A stretch of 64,000 bases of DNA, taken from the NCBI GenBank assembly GCA_902606105.1, contig CACLFK010000005.1:1-64000 (forward strand). Direction: 5' to 3'. The notes below the pieces were generated by a model, which saw nothing but the letters and a program-made list of their open reading frames with translations, ran no database searches and was not told where the DNA came from. A program made the position numbers and the translations under genes. Positions 8,878 through 18,116 of the stretch are shown in pieces. The stretch's first letter is position 1, and every line of letters begins with the position of its first letter. Source of the stretch: an uncultured Pelagibacteraceae bacterium (GTDB lineage Bacteria; Pseudomonadota; Alphaproteobacteria; Pelagibacterales; Pelagibacteraceae).

Positions 8878-9862
8878 CAGTTGTTGATAAATTTTTAGTT
8901 AATCCAGTCTCTCCAATTTCTAAATAATGAGACTCTTTTTTATAGTTTAATTGGCTCAATATTAAATCTTTTAATTCATTAAGCTGATCATCTCTTTGCA
9001 TTAAATGACGAATATTAATACCCGTGTTTCCAAATAAACAAAGTCTTAAATCTCCTTTTGCCGTTATTCTCAGTCTATTACAGCTCTTACAAAAGTCTTT
9101 TGAGTAAGGTGCTATTACTCCAAACTTACCTTTGAATTCAGGATTGATGTAATTTTTTGATGGACCAGCGTCTTTACCAAATGTTTGAATTACCCAATTG
9201 TTATTATTTATGTAATTAATAAATTTATCAGCTGAAATATGATATTTCTTAAAGTAATCTAAATTGTCTCCAGTTTGCATTAATTCTATATATCTAAAAT
9301 CGATTTTATTATTTTTAATAAATTTTGCCCAAGCTTTGAAATCTTCTTCGCTATCATTAATACCTTTTAATAAAACTGCATTAATTTTTATATTTTTAAA
9401 ATTAAATTTTTGAAGTTTCTCAATACCTTTTAATATTTCTCCTAATCTGTCATGTCCCGTAATCTTTTTGAAAATCTCAGAATTAAGGCTATCAATACTG
9501 ATATTTATTCCATCTAGACCACTATTTTTTATCTTATGAGCAATCTGATCTAATTTATATCCATTAGTTGTAATTACAGTTTTTTTGATTCCTGATTTTT
9601 TTTTAATGATTCCAACAATATCAAAAAAGTCTTTTCTAATTGTTGGCTCCCCACCAGTTAATCGAATTTTTGAAACCCCAAGTTCTGATAACGCTTTTGC
9701 CAACCTGCCGATTTCTTCTTTATCGATAAATTTTCTATTATCTCTTTTATCAATCTTGTATCCATCTGGTAAACAATAACCACACTTAAAATTACAAACA
9801 TCTGAAATCGATAGTCTTATATATGGAAATCTTCTTCCAAAAGTATCTTTAAGAATATTCAT
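8870..9862 (-). CDS. moaA: GTP 3',8-cyclase MoaA (radical SAM)
   Basis: This 330-residue protein carries the radical-SAM cluster motif CNFKCGYC (Cys23, Cys27, Cys30), the LTGGEPTIRKD motif, a second cysteine cluster (FCKSCNRLR ... LCLF) and a C-terminal Gly-Gly, all features of MoaA. It starts molybdenum cofactor synthesis from GTP. It is the first gene of the operon moaA-moaC-moaD-moaE-msrP-msrQ-DUF1244. It overlaps moaC by 8 bp. Confidence 0.96.
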   Translation of the reverse strand: MNILKDTFGRRFPYIRLSISDVCNFKCGYCLPDGYKIDKRDNRKFIDKEEIGRLAKALSELGVSKIRLTGGEPTIRKDFFDIVGIIKKKSGIKKTVITTNGYKLDQIAHKIKNSGLDGINISIDSLNSEIFKKITGHDRLGEILKGIEKLQKFNFKNIKINAVLLKGINDSEEDFKAWAKFIKNNKIDFRYIELMQTGDNLDYFKKYHISADKFINYINNNNWVIQTFGKDAGPSKNYINPEFKGKFGVIAPYSKDFCKSCNRLRITAKGDLRLCLFGNTGINIRHLMQRDDQLNELKDLILSQLNYKKESHYLEIGETGLTKNLSTTGG

Positions 9863-9888
9863 ATTTTATAAACATTATTAGCTAATTA

Positions 9889-10902
9889 TTAAAACTTAAC
9901 TAGTTCAAATTTTTTTGATTTTAAAGATTTATTAGCTGTTTCGGCCAAGATAACTGACATTCTTCCATCTTCAAAATCTACTAATGGTTTTTTATTTCTT
10001 TTACAGAGTTTTGCCAAATCATCCAATTGAATTTTGAATGCCTCAAAGTATCTTTCAATAAAAAAATTTTTAAATGACTGTTTGTTATTTGTTGAATTTT
10101 TTGAAAAAAATGATGTTTCTAAATCTCTTTGGTTTTCTGAGATTATCATTCCTTTATCGCCAAATAGTTCAACTCTTTGATCATAACCAAAACTACAATG
10201 TCTAGAATTAGTTATAATACATTGCACACCACTTTTTGTTTTCATCACAACTGTAGCTAATTCTAAATCTTTTATTCTTTTAAATTTCTTACCACTAAAG
10301 TAATTACCTGTAGCAAATAAAAACTTAAATTCATCTGAATCAACATAGAATCTAGCAAGATCAAAATCATGTATCATCATATCTTTAAATATGCCCCCTG
10401 ATGACTTTAAATAATTGATTGATGGAGGAGCAGGGTCTCGACTTGTAATGATTATTTTTTCTAATTTTCCTATTTTACCTTTAATAAGACTTTTTCTTAA
10501 AGAATTATGTCCTGGATCGTATCTTCTATTGAAACCTATTTGAATTTTTGGCTTAAATTTAAATAATTTTTTTTTATATTTGTTAATTTTTTTTGAGTTT
10601 AAGTCTAGAGGTTTTTCACAGAATACTACTTTTTTATTTCTTATTGCCTGGTCAATATATTTTAAATGTGTTTTAGTACTTGTAGCAATAAAAATACATT
10701 TAATACTCTTATCTTTAAATGCATCATTTGGATTACTTATAGAAAAAGAATTAAATTTCTTTGCAAATTTTTCGGTTAAGTTCTTATTGGTGTCAAAAAC
10801 ATATTTTAAATTGAACTCAGAATGATTAATCAAATTTACAGCATGCATTTGACCTATTCTACCCAAACCAAGTAATGCGATATTTATTTTATTTTTACCC
10901 AT
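9889..10902 (-). CDS. iolG: Inositol 2-dehydrogenase-type oxidoreductase (Gfo/Idh/MocA)
   Basis: The 337-residue NAD(P)-dependent enzyme has an N-terminal Rossmann fold (GLGRIGQMH at 12-20) and the EKPLDL motif. It also has the segments typical of inositol dehydrogenases: SRDPAPPSINY, SGGIFKDMMIHDFDLARF and YDQRVELFGDKGM. IolG oxidises myo-inositol (or scyllo- or chiro-isomers) to the 2-keto form. The overlapping upstream gene is another family member. iolE and iolD nearby strengthen the inositol assignment. The exact isomer specificity is not readable. Confidence 0.82.
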   Translation of the reverse strand: MGKNKINIALLGLGRIGQMHAVNLINHSEFNLKYVFDTNKNLTEKFAKKFNSFSISNPNDAFKDKSIKCIFIATSTKTHLKYIDQAIRNKKVVFCEKPLDLNSKKINKYKKKLFKFKPKIQIGFNRRYDPGHNSLRKSLIKGKIGKLEKIIITSRDPAPPSINYLKSSGGIFKDMMIHDFDLARFYVDSDEFKFLFATGNYFSGKKFKRIKDLELATVVMKTKSGVQCIITNSRHCSFGYDQRVELFGDKGMIISENQRDLETSFFSKNSTNNKQSFKNFFIERYFEAFKIQLDDLAKLCKRNKKPLVDFEDGRMSVILAETANKSLKSKKFELVKF

Positions 10903-12020
10903 TTTTTATTTTTTGATGAAATTTTACAGGCATTTATAAACTTTGCAGTCTCTAACCCCTCATCTTCGTTTGGATAAAAATATCTTTTTTTTGATTTATT
11001 TTTTAAAGACTCAGCAAATTCTTTATAAATATTTGCAAAAGCATCTAAGTATCCCTCTGGATGCCCAAATTTTATTCTGGAAAATTTTTTTGAAAGTTCA
11101 GCATTAAAGAAACCTCTTTCAAGGTATTTCACAGCACCTTTCTCTGGGTTAAATTTTAGGTAATTTGGATCATTTTGAACCCATTCCAAACTGCCTTTCG
11201 AGCCAAACACTCTTATTTTAAGGCCATAAACTCCACCTTTAGCCATTACACTGGTCCAAAACATTCCTTTTGCACCGTTTGTAAAATTGATCATCACTTG
11301 TGCGTTATCATCCATTTTAATCTTTTTTGAAAATTGTTTTATATCAGCAAAAATTTCTATGCCATTCAGTCCAGAAATATAGGTTGCTAAATGGTAAGCA
11401 TGGGTTCCAATTTCATTTAGAACAGCAGATGCACCAACTATCTTACTATCTATTTTCCATTTCAATTTTTTTTTTGCATTTTTTATACTAACATTTGATC
11501 CTCCAGACCAATCCTGAATGTACTCAACATTAATATACTGAACTTTACCAATTTTACCTTTTTCTACCAAAACTTTAGCTTCCCTGACCATTGGATAAGC
11601 AGAATAGTTATGTGTTAAGGCGTATTTGATTTTTTTATTTGATTTGATTTTGTTATAAAGTTTTTTTGCCTGATCTAAATTGCCAGCAAAAGGTTTATCT
11701 GAAATAATATGAATATCTTTTTCAATAAATTTTTCAGCAATAATTTGATGACTTGATGGAGGTGTCATTATTGAGACAACTTCAATGCCATCATTTCTTT
11801 TAGACTCTTTTAACGCCATCTCTTTAAAGTTTGAATAACATCTATCTTCAGAGATACCTAAACTTTTTCCAAAGTTAATTGATAATTTTGCATTTCTCGA
11901 AAATACACCTGCAACTATTTCATATTTATTATCAAATCTTGCTGAAATTCTGTGGACATGACCTATCCAAGATTTTGGTCCTCCACCAACAATACCTAGA
12001 GATAATTTATTTGTATTCAT
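10884..12020 (-). CDS. Gfo/Idh/MocA-family oxidoreductase
   Basis: This 378-residue dehydrogenase starts with GIVGGGPKSWIGHVHR, a nucleotide-binding variant seen in a subgroup of Gfo/Idh/MocA proteins found next to sugar transporters. SDKPFAGN replaces the usual EKP motif, and NEIGTHAYHL carries the likely catalytic His. It precedes and overlaps iolG by 19 bp, so the two form a pair. It is divergent from iolE with only 39 bp between starts. Oxidation of an inositol or sugar at a ring hydroxyl is likely; the substrate is unknown. Confidence 0.82.
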   Translation of the reverse strand: MNTNKLSLGIVGGGPKSWIGHVHRISARFDNKYEIVAGVFSRNAKLSINFGKSLGISEDRCYSNFKEMALKESKRNDGIEVVSIMTPPSSHQIIAEKFIEKDIHIISDKPFAGNLDQAKKLYNKIKSNKKIKYALTHNYSAYPMVREAKVLVEKGKIGKVQYINVEYIQDWSGGSNVSIKNAKKKLKWKIDSKIVGASAVLNEIGTHAYHLATYISGLNGIEIFADIKQFSKKIKMDDNAQVMINFTNGAKGMFWTSVMAKGGVYGLKIRVFGSKGSLEWVQNDPNYLKFNPEKGAVKYLERGFFNAELSKKFSRIKFGHPEGYLDAFANIYKEFAESLKNKSKKRYFYPNEDEGLETAKFINACKISSKNKKWVKIK

Positions 12021-12059
12021 TAGATTAAGATTTTATATATCATAACAAATATAATTATT

Positions 12060-12959
12060 ATGTCAGTAAAATTAGGAATAGCACCCATAGCATGGAGTAA
12101 TGATGATATGCCTGAACTTGGTGGTGATACACCATTAGAACAATGTCTAGAAGAAGCAAGTCAGGCAGGTTTTTCAGGAATAGAGTCTGGAGGAAAATTC
12201 CCAAAAAAATCTGAAGAACTAATTCCTTTATTAGAGAAATTCAAACTTAAGTTATGCTCAGGCTGGTATAGCGCAAATTTAAGAAAAAATTCTGTAAAAG
12301 ATGAAATTCTTTTAGTTCAAGAACAATTAAAACTTTTTCAAGATTGCAAAGCACCATGTATTGTGTTTGCTGAAGTCTCAGATTCTATTGCAGGTGATCC
12401 AAATAGACCTTTGTCTAGTAGACCACAAATGAATAAAGATGAATGGAAAGAGTTTTGTATAAAAATTTCTGAAATAGGAAAATACTTAGAAGACCAAAAT
12501 ATGCCATTAGCATACCATCATCATATGGGTACAGTTATTGAAACACAAAATGACACTCAAAGACTTTTAGATAATACAACTGATCAAGTAAAATTAATTT
12601 TAGACACCGGTCATATGCTATTTGCAAGAGGAAATTCGCTAAAAATAATTCAAGATTACAAAGGTAGAATTATTCACATTCATTGTAAGGATATGAGAGA
12701 GGATATTTTAGAAAAATCACTTAAAGAAGATTGGAGTTTTAGAAAAGCCTTTTTAGAAGGAGCTTTTACTGTACCAGGAGATGGGTGTATAGATTATAGA
12801 CCTTTTTTGAAATATCTAAAAAACATTGACTATAAAGGCTGGTTGGTAGTCGAAGCAGAACAAGATCCAGCTAAAGCCAATCCTTTTGAATATGCAAAAA
12901 AAGGTTATAAATATTTATCTGAGGTATGTGGTGATATTAATTTAAAAATAGAATTATAG
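12060..12959 (+). CDS. iolE: Inosose dehydratase IolE
   Basis: The 299-residue TIM-barrel protein starts LGIAPIAWSNDDMPELGGD, the IolE signature, and keeps AYHHHMGTVIET, ILDTGHMLFA and IHIHCKDM, where acidic residues and histidines bind the metal. IolE dehydrates 2-keto-myo-inositol to a trihydroxycyclohexane-dione. It stands between the Gfo/Idh/MocA pair and a hydroxyacid dehydrogenase whose 3' end overlaps it by 6 bp on the other strand. Its partner iolD is about 3.3 kb away. Confidence 0.9.
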   Translation: MSVKLGIAPIAWSNDDMPELGGDTPLEQCLEEASQAGFSGIESGGKFPKKSEELIPLLEKFKLKLCSGWYSANLRKNSVKDEILLVQEQLKLFQDCKAPCIVFAEVSDSIAGDPNRPLSSRPQMNKDEWKEFCIKISEIGKYLEDQNMPLAYHHHMGTVIETQNDTQRLLDNTTDQVKLILDTGHMLFARGNSLKIIQDYKGRIIHIHCKDMREDILEKSLKEDWSFRKAFLEGAFTVPGDGCIDYRPFLKYLKNIDYKGWLVVEAEQDPAKANPFEYAKKGYKYLSEVCGDINLKIEL

Positions 12960-13910
12960 TTTTATTTTTTTTGAATTTTCTAGTTTACCATCAAAAAAAT
13001 CAATTATATTTTGAACGGTTTCTTTACCCATCCTAGTCATACATTCCTCTGTGAAAGCAGCAGCATGAGGACTTAAAAAAACCTTTTTATTTTTTAAAAG
13101 AGGATTATTTTTACTCGGTGGTTCGGTTTCAAATACGTCCAAACCTGCTCCAAAGATTAGACCTTCATTTAAAGCCCTATCTAAGTCAACCTCATTTAAT
13201 ATACCACCTCTTGCTGCATTTATTATTATACAATTTTTTTTCATAGATTTAAGTAACTCATAATTAATAATATTTTTTGTCTCATCATTTAAAGGAATAT
13301 GTAGAGATACTATATCCATGTCCATTGATGCTTTGATCAAATTTTCTACTTTTTTACCTCCTTGATTTTCAATAATTTCCTCAGACACATAGGGGTCATA
13401 AATAAAAACATTCATTTCAAAACCCAAGCATCTTTTGATTAAGGCTTTTCCAATTCTGCCGAAGCCAGCAATTAAAATATTTTTATTCCAAAGTTCTACT
13501 GTTTTGGGTATTTTATTTCTTTCATTAAAATTTCCTTTTTTTACAGTCTCATCATACATATTTCCCATTTTAGAAATATTTAAAATCATAAACATTACAT
13601 GTTCAGCAACAGCAACAGCATTCGCAGTTGCTGTAATTGCTAAAGTAATATTTTTTTTTTTTGAGGCTTTTAAGTCAATATTGTCATACCCAACTCCGTG
13701 TCTTGAAATTATTTTAAGGTTGTCACCTGCTTCAATTACTTCTCCACTTAGATTTGCTGTTCTAATTGAAACACCATCACAATCTTTAATTTTATTTTTT
13801 AGGAACTTTATGTCAGTATTTTCAACAATTTCAAATTTGTATTCTGAATTGTTTTGTAATAACTTTATACCTTCTTGATGTATTGGCTGAATGATAAGAA
13901 TTTTTTTCAT
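12954..13910 (-). CDS. D-isomer-specific 2-hydroxyacid dehydrogenase
   Basis: The 318-residue NAD-dependent enzyme resembles SerA/GyaR-like dehydrogenases. It has the Rossmann motif AGFGRIGKAL in the middle and the catalytic Arg in INAARGGILNE. The Glu-Pro region DVFETEPP and the catalytic His in LSPHAAAF are also present. It would interconvert a 2-keto acid and a D-2-hydroxy acid. It ends the operon ALDH-aldolase-dehydrogenase on the minus strand, which suggests reduction or oxidation of an aldolase product. The gene contains a 12-T run yet is intact. Confidence 0.88.
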   Translation of the reverse strand: MKKILIIQPIHQEGIKLLQNNSEYKFEIVENTDIKFLKNKIKDCDGVSIRTANLSGEVIEAGDNLKIISRHGVGYDNIDLKASKKKNITLAITATANAVAVAEHVMFMILNISKMGNMYDETVKKGNFNERNKIPKTVELWNKNILIAGFGRIGKALIKRCLGFEMNVFIYDPYVSEEIIENQGGKKVENLIKASMDMDIVSLHIPLNDETKNIINYELLKSMKKNCIIINAARGGILNEVDLDRALNEGLIFGAGLDVFETEPPSKNNPLLKNKKVFLSPHAAAFTEECMTRMGKETVQNIIDFFDGKLENSKKIKL

Positions 13911-13941
13911 ATAGATTTATAGATTTTAAAATTCAAATTTA

Positions 13942-14733
13942 TCAGTAAGTACTTGACTCTTCTTTTTTTAGAGAACCTTTCATTTTGTCAACTATTGCTT
14001 TACTACCTGAGCTCATAGCCCTTTGATCAGCACCTATAGTTACAAAATTAAAACCTTTATCAATCATTTTAAGAGCATACTCTGGACTTCCATTATGAAT
14101 ACCTGAAAAAATATTATTTTTTTTTGCATGATCAAGTACTTTCAAAATTTCTGAATAAGCTTTAGAGTTTTCTGGTCTATCAAATCCTGGAGCTTCACCA
14201 ATGGCTAAACTTAAATCAGCTGGTCCTATATAAATTCCGTCTAATCCTGGAGTAGACATAATTTCATCTAGTTTTTCTAAAGATTCTTTAGTTTCAATCA
14301 TTGCGATTTTTAATATTTCATTATTAGCATGATCCGCATAATCTCCTCCCCCATAAATTAGACCTCTAATAGGACCAAAACTACGGTATCCATCAGGAGG
14401 GTACATACAAGCTTGAACAAATTTTTCAGCTTCTCTTCTATTACTTACCATTGGACAAATTATTCCATAGCAACCGGCGTCAAGAATTTTCATTATTTGA
14501 CCAGGTTCGTTCCAGTTTACTCTCGCAAGAGGTGTAACATCTGTAGTAGATATAGTTTGAAGCATTGGAAGCGCATTTGAATAATCAACTAGCCCATGTT
14601 GCATATCTATAGTGAGAGAGTCCCATCCTAGATGGGCCATAACTTCTGCTGAAACTGTACTAGGAATTTGGAGCCATCCATTGACAACAGATTTACCTTC
14701 ATTCATCATTTGTTTAATTTTATTTTTTCTCAT
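13942..14733 (-). CDS. HpcH/HpaI-family class II aldolase
   Basis: This 263-residue metal-dependent aldolase has the family residues His46 (DMQHGLVDY), Arg71 (PLARVNW), Glu147 (MIETKE) and Asp173 (GPADLSLA). The last two are the expected metal ligands. Members cleave 2-keto-3-deoxy sugar acids, such as 2-keto-3-deoxy-L-rhamnonate (RhmA), or heptene-dioates into pyruvate plus an aldehyde. It lies one base from an aldehyde dehydrogenase, so the aldehyde is probably oxidised at once. The substrate is inferred from context only. Confidence 0.9.
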   Translation of the reverse strand: MRKNKIKQMMNEGKSVVNGWLQIPSTVSAEVMAHLGWDSLTIDMQHGLVDYSNALPMLQTISTTDVTPLARVNWNEPGQIMKILDAGCYGIICPMVSNRREAEKFVQACMYPPDGYRSFGPIRGLIYGGGDYADHANNEILKIAMIETKESLEKLDEIMSTPGLDGIYIGPADLSLAIGEAPGFDRPENSKAYSEILKVLDHAKKNNIFSGIHNGSPEYALKMIDKGFNFVTIGADQRAMSSGSKAIVDKMKGSLKKEESSTY

Positions 14734-14734
14734 T

Positions 14735-16177
14735 TTAGACTTTTAAAGCCATATGAGTATATTTTACATTCAAATAATCTTTTATGGCCATCGAACCACC
14801 TTCACGTCCATATCCAGTTTGTTTTATTCCACCAAACGGAGCTTCAGCAATCGCTACCGCACCTGTATTTACAGCAACACATCCTGTCTCTAAAAGTTCA
14901 GATCCTCTATTAGCTTTATCCATTGAGTTAGTATAAAGATAACTACAAAGACCTAAATCATTATCATTTGCTCTTTCAATAACTTCATCAAAAGTTTTAA
15001 ATGCTAACATGGGAACTAAAGGACCAAATGGTTCTTCTTTCATAATCGTGAAATTATCTTCTACTTTGTCAAATACTGTTGGCTCATAGTAATAACCTTT
15101 GTTAAAATCAGAAGGTCTTTTTCCTCCCATTAAAACTTCTGCTCCCTCTTTTTTTGTTGTATCAACTAATTTTTCTATTTCCTCTAACCTTTTAGCAGTT
15201 GTCAATGGACCAAGGTTTACTCCTTCATCCATACCATTACCAATTTTTAATTTTTTTGCTCTATTTATAAAGGCATTGATAAATTCATCTTTAACATTTT
15301 CTTGAATATAAAATCTATTAGGAGATATACAAACTTGTCCATTATTTCTAAATTTAGCTGCTATAGCAATATCAGCTACGTTATCAATATTTACATCATC
15401 GCAAACTATAAAAGGAGAATGACCACTTAGTTCCATTGTAACCCTTTGTACTTTGTCTGCAGCTTTTTTTAGTATTAATTTTCCTACTCTTGTAGAACCT
15501 GTAATAGAAACTTTTTTGACAATATCAGATTCCAATAATTCATTTGAAATTTCAGCTGGGTCACCAGATAAAAGATTTACAACACCATCTGGAACTCCAG
15601 CTTGTTTGCAGATATCAACTAATTCCATCACAGCACCAGGTGTGATTACATCAGGTTTACAAATAACAGAGCAACCTGCAGCTAATGCAGTTGAAATTTT
15701 TCTAGATGCTAAAACAATTGGAAAATTCCAAGGTATCAATGCAGCTACTACTCCTACTGGTTGATAATAAACATGAACTCTAGTTTCAGGAAATCTACTT
15801 TGAACTGTTTGCCCATAAATTCTTTTTGTTTCCTCTGCATTCCACTCAAAAATATCGGCTGCTCCACCAACCTCACCAACAGCCTCACTCAAAGGTTTTC
15901 CAACTTCAAGTGTTAACCATTTTGCTAAAACATTTTTTTTCTCTCGCATTAAATCTGCAATTTTTCTAAGAACATATGATCTTTGCCATGGAGTAGTATT
16001 GCTCCAAACTTTTAGACCTTTTTCAGCTGACTTAAGTGCTTTTTGAACATCAACAGAAGATGCTTTTGATGCGCCACCAATTACCTCTTCTGTTGCAGGA
16101 TTAATGACATCATAGGTTTCTTTTTTCTCTGACTGTTGCCACTTTCCATCGATGAATTGTCCAAACTTATTATACAT
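14735..16177 (-). CDS. NAD(P)-dependent aldehyde dehydrogenase (succinate-semialdehyde/lactaldehyde type)
   Basis: The 480-residue enzyme has all ALDH catalytic elements: Asn151 in PWNFP, Lys174 in CKPD, Glu249 in MELSGHSP and the nucleophile Cys283 in NNGQVCISPNRF. Serine replaces the usual second residue of ELGG, a common variation. It would oxidise a small aldehyde to its acid. It is the first gene of a minus-strand operon with the HpcH/HpaI aldolase and a hydroxyacid dehydrogenase, and is divergent from iolD across an 88-bp gap that probably holds both promoters. Confidence 0.92.
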   Translation of the reverse strand: MYNKFGQFIDGKWQQSEKKETYDVINPATEEVIGGASKASSVDVQKALKSAEKGLKVWSNTTPWQRSYVLRKIADLMREKKNVLAKWLTLEVGKPLSEAVGEVGGAADIFEWNAEETKRIYGQTVQSRFPETRVHVYYQPVGVVAALIPWNFPIVLASRKISTALAAGCSVICKPDVITPGAVMELVDICKQAGVPDGVVNLLSGDPAEISNELLESDIVKKVSITGSTRVGKLILKKAADKVQRVTMELSGHSPFIVCDDVNIDNVADIAIAAKFRNNGQVCISPNRFYIQENVKDEFINAFINRAKKLKIGNGMDEGVNLGPLTTAKRLEEIEKLVDTTKKEGAEVLMGGKRPSDFNKGYYYEPTVFDKVEDNFTIMKEEPFGPLVPMLAFKTFDEVIERANDNDLGLCSYLYTNSMDKANRGSELLETGCVAVNTGAVAIAEAPFGGIKQTGYGREGGSMAIKDYLNVKYTHMALKV

Positions 16178-16265
16178 AGTTTTTTTGGTTTACTTAGTTA
16201 GGTTTTTTAATTTATAAATATATTCAAATATAAACACCATACGAAAAAAAAAATAAACAAATTTT

Positions 16266-18110
16266 ATGAAAAAAATAACCCTTACCTGTGCTCATGCAAT
16301 AGTAAAATATTTAATTGCGCAGAAAATATTAATTGATGGTAAAAAGGAGCCATTATTTCCAGGAGTATTTGGGATATTTGGACATGGTAATGTTGCATGT
16401 TTAGGACAAGCTTTAGAGGAAAATCAAAAAGATTTACCAACATACAGAGGACATCATGAACAAAATATGGCTCTTACCGGAATAGCTTATGCTAGAGGAA
16501 AAAGAAGACAACAAATTTTTGTAGCAACCTCATCTGTTGGACCAGGTGCAACTAATATGGTTACTGCTGCAGCTGTTGCATTAAGTAATAGGTTACCCAT
16601 TCTATTTTTACCTGGAGATACTTACGCGAATAGGATGCCAGATCCAGTTTTACAACAAGTAGAACATTTTAACAATCCTGGAATTACAGCAAATGATGCT
16701 TTTAAACCTGTCACAAGATATTTCGACAGAATAACAAGACCAGAGCAAATTATTCAATCTTTTCCAAATGCAGTTCAAACAATGTTAGATCCAGCTGATT
16801 GTGGACCAGCATGCATATCTTTATGTCAAGACATCCAAGGACAGACATTTGAATATCCTGTAGAGTTTTTTAAAGAGAGAATTCATTCGATAAGAAGACC
16901 AAGACCAGACGATTTTCAAATAAAAGAAGCCGCTGAAAAAATCAAAAAATCAAAAAAACCAATAATTATATCTGGTGGTGGAGTTTTTTATTCTGATGCA
17001 ATGGAAGAACTAAGTAATTTTGCAATAAAACACAATATACCTGTTACTCAAACTGTGATGGGATATTCAACAATGAAAAGAGACCATTCTCATTATGCTG
17101 GACAAATTGGAGGCTTAGGAGGAAAAAATACTAATGACCTTGCTAAAGAAACAGATCTAGCAATTGCAATGGGAACAAAACTTGCTGATTTCACAACTGG
17201 GTCTTGGGCAAATTTTGAAAATGAAAATTTTAAACTTGTTTCTATAAATGTTTCAAGATTTGACGCTAATAAGCATATGGCTCAAGCTGTAGTAGGCGAC
17301 GCTAAAGTTTCGTTAAATGAACTTTCAAGAGTATTAGGGGACTGGAAAGTAAGAGATGAGTGGAATGAAAAGTCACAAAAAGAATTAAAAATTTGGAATG
17401 AACATATTGATAAAGAAAGTGCACCTACAAACCAAGAAGTACCAAGTTATATTCAAGTAATTGGAGCTATTTACAGAAATTCAGATCCAAATGATATAGC
17501 AGTAACTGCTGCAGGTGGTCTTGTTGGTGAAGTTGTTCAAGTTTGGCGTCCAAAAGAATTAAATACGCATGAAAGTGAATGGGGTTTTAGCTGTATGGGT
17601 TATGAAATTTCAGGTGCACTGGGTATTAAAATGGCTTGTCCAGATAAAGAGGTGATCTCGTTTGTAGGTGATGGATCTTACTTACTTAACAATACAGATA
17701 TTTATTCATCAGTTATAACAAAAAATAAACTAATTATAATTGTTTGTGATAACGGAGGTTTCGCAGTTATCAATCGATTGCAATTGTTCAAGGGTGGAAA
17801 GGAGTTTAACAACTTACTAAAGAGCTCTAAAACACCTGGATTGGTTGAAGTAGATTTTGCAAAGCACGCAGAAAGTATGGGAGCTAAATCAGAACATGTT
17901 ACATCAATTTCGGATCTTGAAGAGGCTTTTAAAAGAGCAAAAAAGTCAGATGTTACTTACGTTATTTCTATAAAAACGCATGCTTATAAATGGGTAGAAG
18001 GTTCAGCTTACTGGGATAGTCCAACTTTAGAAATTCCTTCAACAAAAGAGAATAAAAAAGCTTTAAAGCTTCATAAAGACGGCAAGTCAAAGCAAAGACA
18101 AGGTGTATAA
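16266..18110 (+). CDS. iolD: 3D-(3,5/4)-trihydroxycyclohexane-1,2-dione hydrolase IolD
   Basis: The 614-residue thiamine-diphosphate enzyme hydrolyses the IolE product to 5-deoxy-glucuronate. It starts with TCAHAIVKYL, has the cofactor-activating Glu65 (RGHHEQNMA) and the ThDP motif GDGSYLLNN at 468-476 with CDNGGF at 494-499. Length matches IolD and exceeds most acetolactate synthases. It heads a plus-strand series (iolD, Gfo/Idh, hydroxyacid dehydrogenase, ABC importer). The following gene begins 7 bp after its stop. Confidence 0.92.
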   Translation: MKKITLTCAHAIVKYLIAQKILIDGKKEPLFPGVFGIFGHGNVACLGQALEENQKDLPTYRGHHEQNMALTGIAYARGKRRQQIFVATSSVGPGATNMVTAAAVALSNRLPILFLPGDTYANRMPDPVLQQVEHFNNPGITANDAFKPVTRYFDRITRPEQIIQSFPNAVQTMLDPADCGPACISLCQDIQGQTFEYPVEFFKERIHSIRRPRPDDFQIKEAAEKIKKSKKPIIISGGGVFYSDAMEELSNFAIKHNIPVTQTVMGYSTMKRDHSHYAGQIGGLGGKNTNDLAKETDLAIAMGTKLADFTTGSWANFENENFKLVSINVSRFDANKHMAQAVVGDAKVSLNELSRVLGDWKVRDEWNEKSQKELKIWNEHIDKESAPTNQEVPSYIQVIGAIYRNSDPNDIAVTAAGGLVGEVVQVWRPKELNTHESEWGFSCMGYEISGALGIKMACPDKEVISFVGDGSYLLNNTDIYSSVITKNKLIIIVCDNGGFAVINRLQLFKGGKEFNNLLKSSKTPGLVEVDFAKHAESMGAKSEHVTSISDLEEAFKRAKKSDVTYVISIKTHAYKWVEGSAYWDSPTLEIPSTKENKKALKLHKDGKSKQRQGV

Positions 18111-18116
18111 TTTTTT

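Noticed and set aside
13435-13878. 147-residue plus-strand ORF
   Set aside because: It is antisense to an intact 2-hydroxyacid dehydrogenase with all catalytic residues.
15453-15764. 103-residue ORF on the plus strand
   Set aside because: It is antisense to the well-supported aldehyde dehydrogenase gene and has low-information composition.
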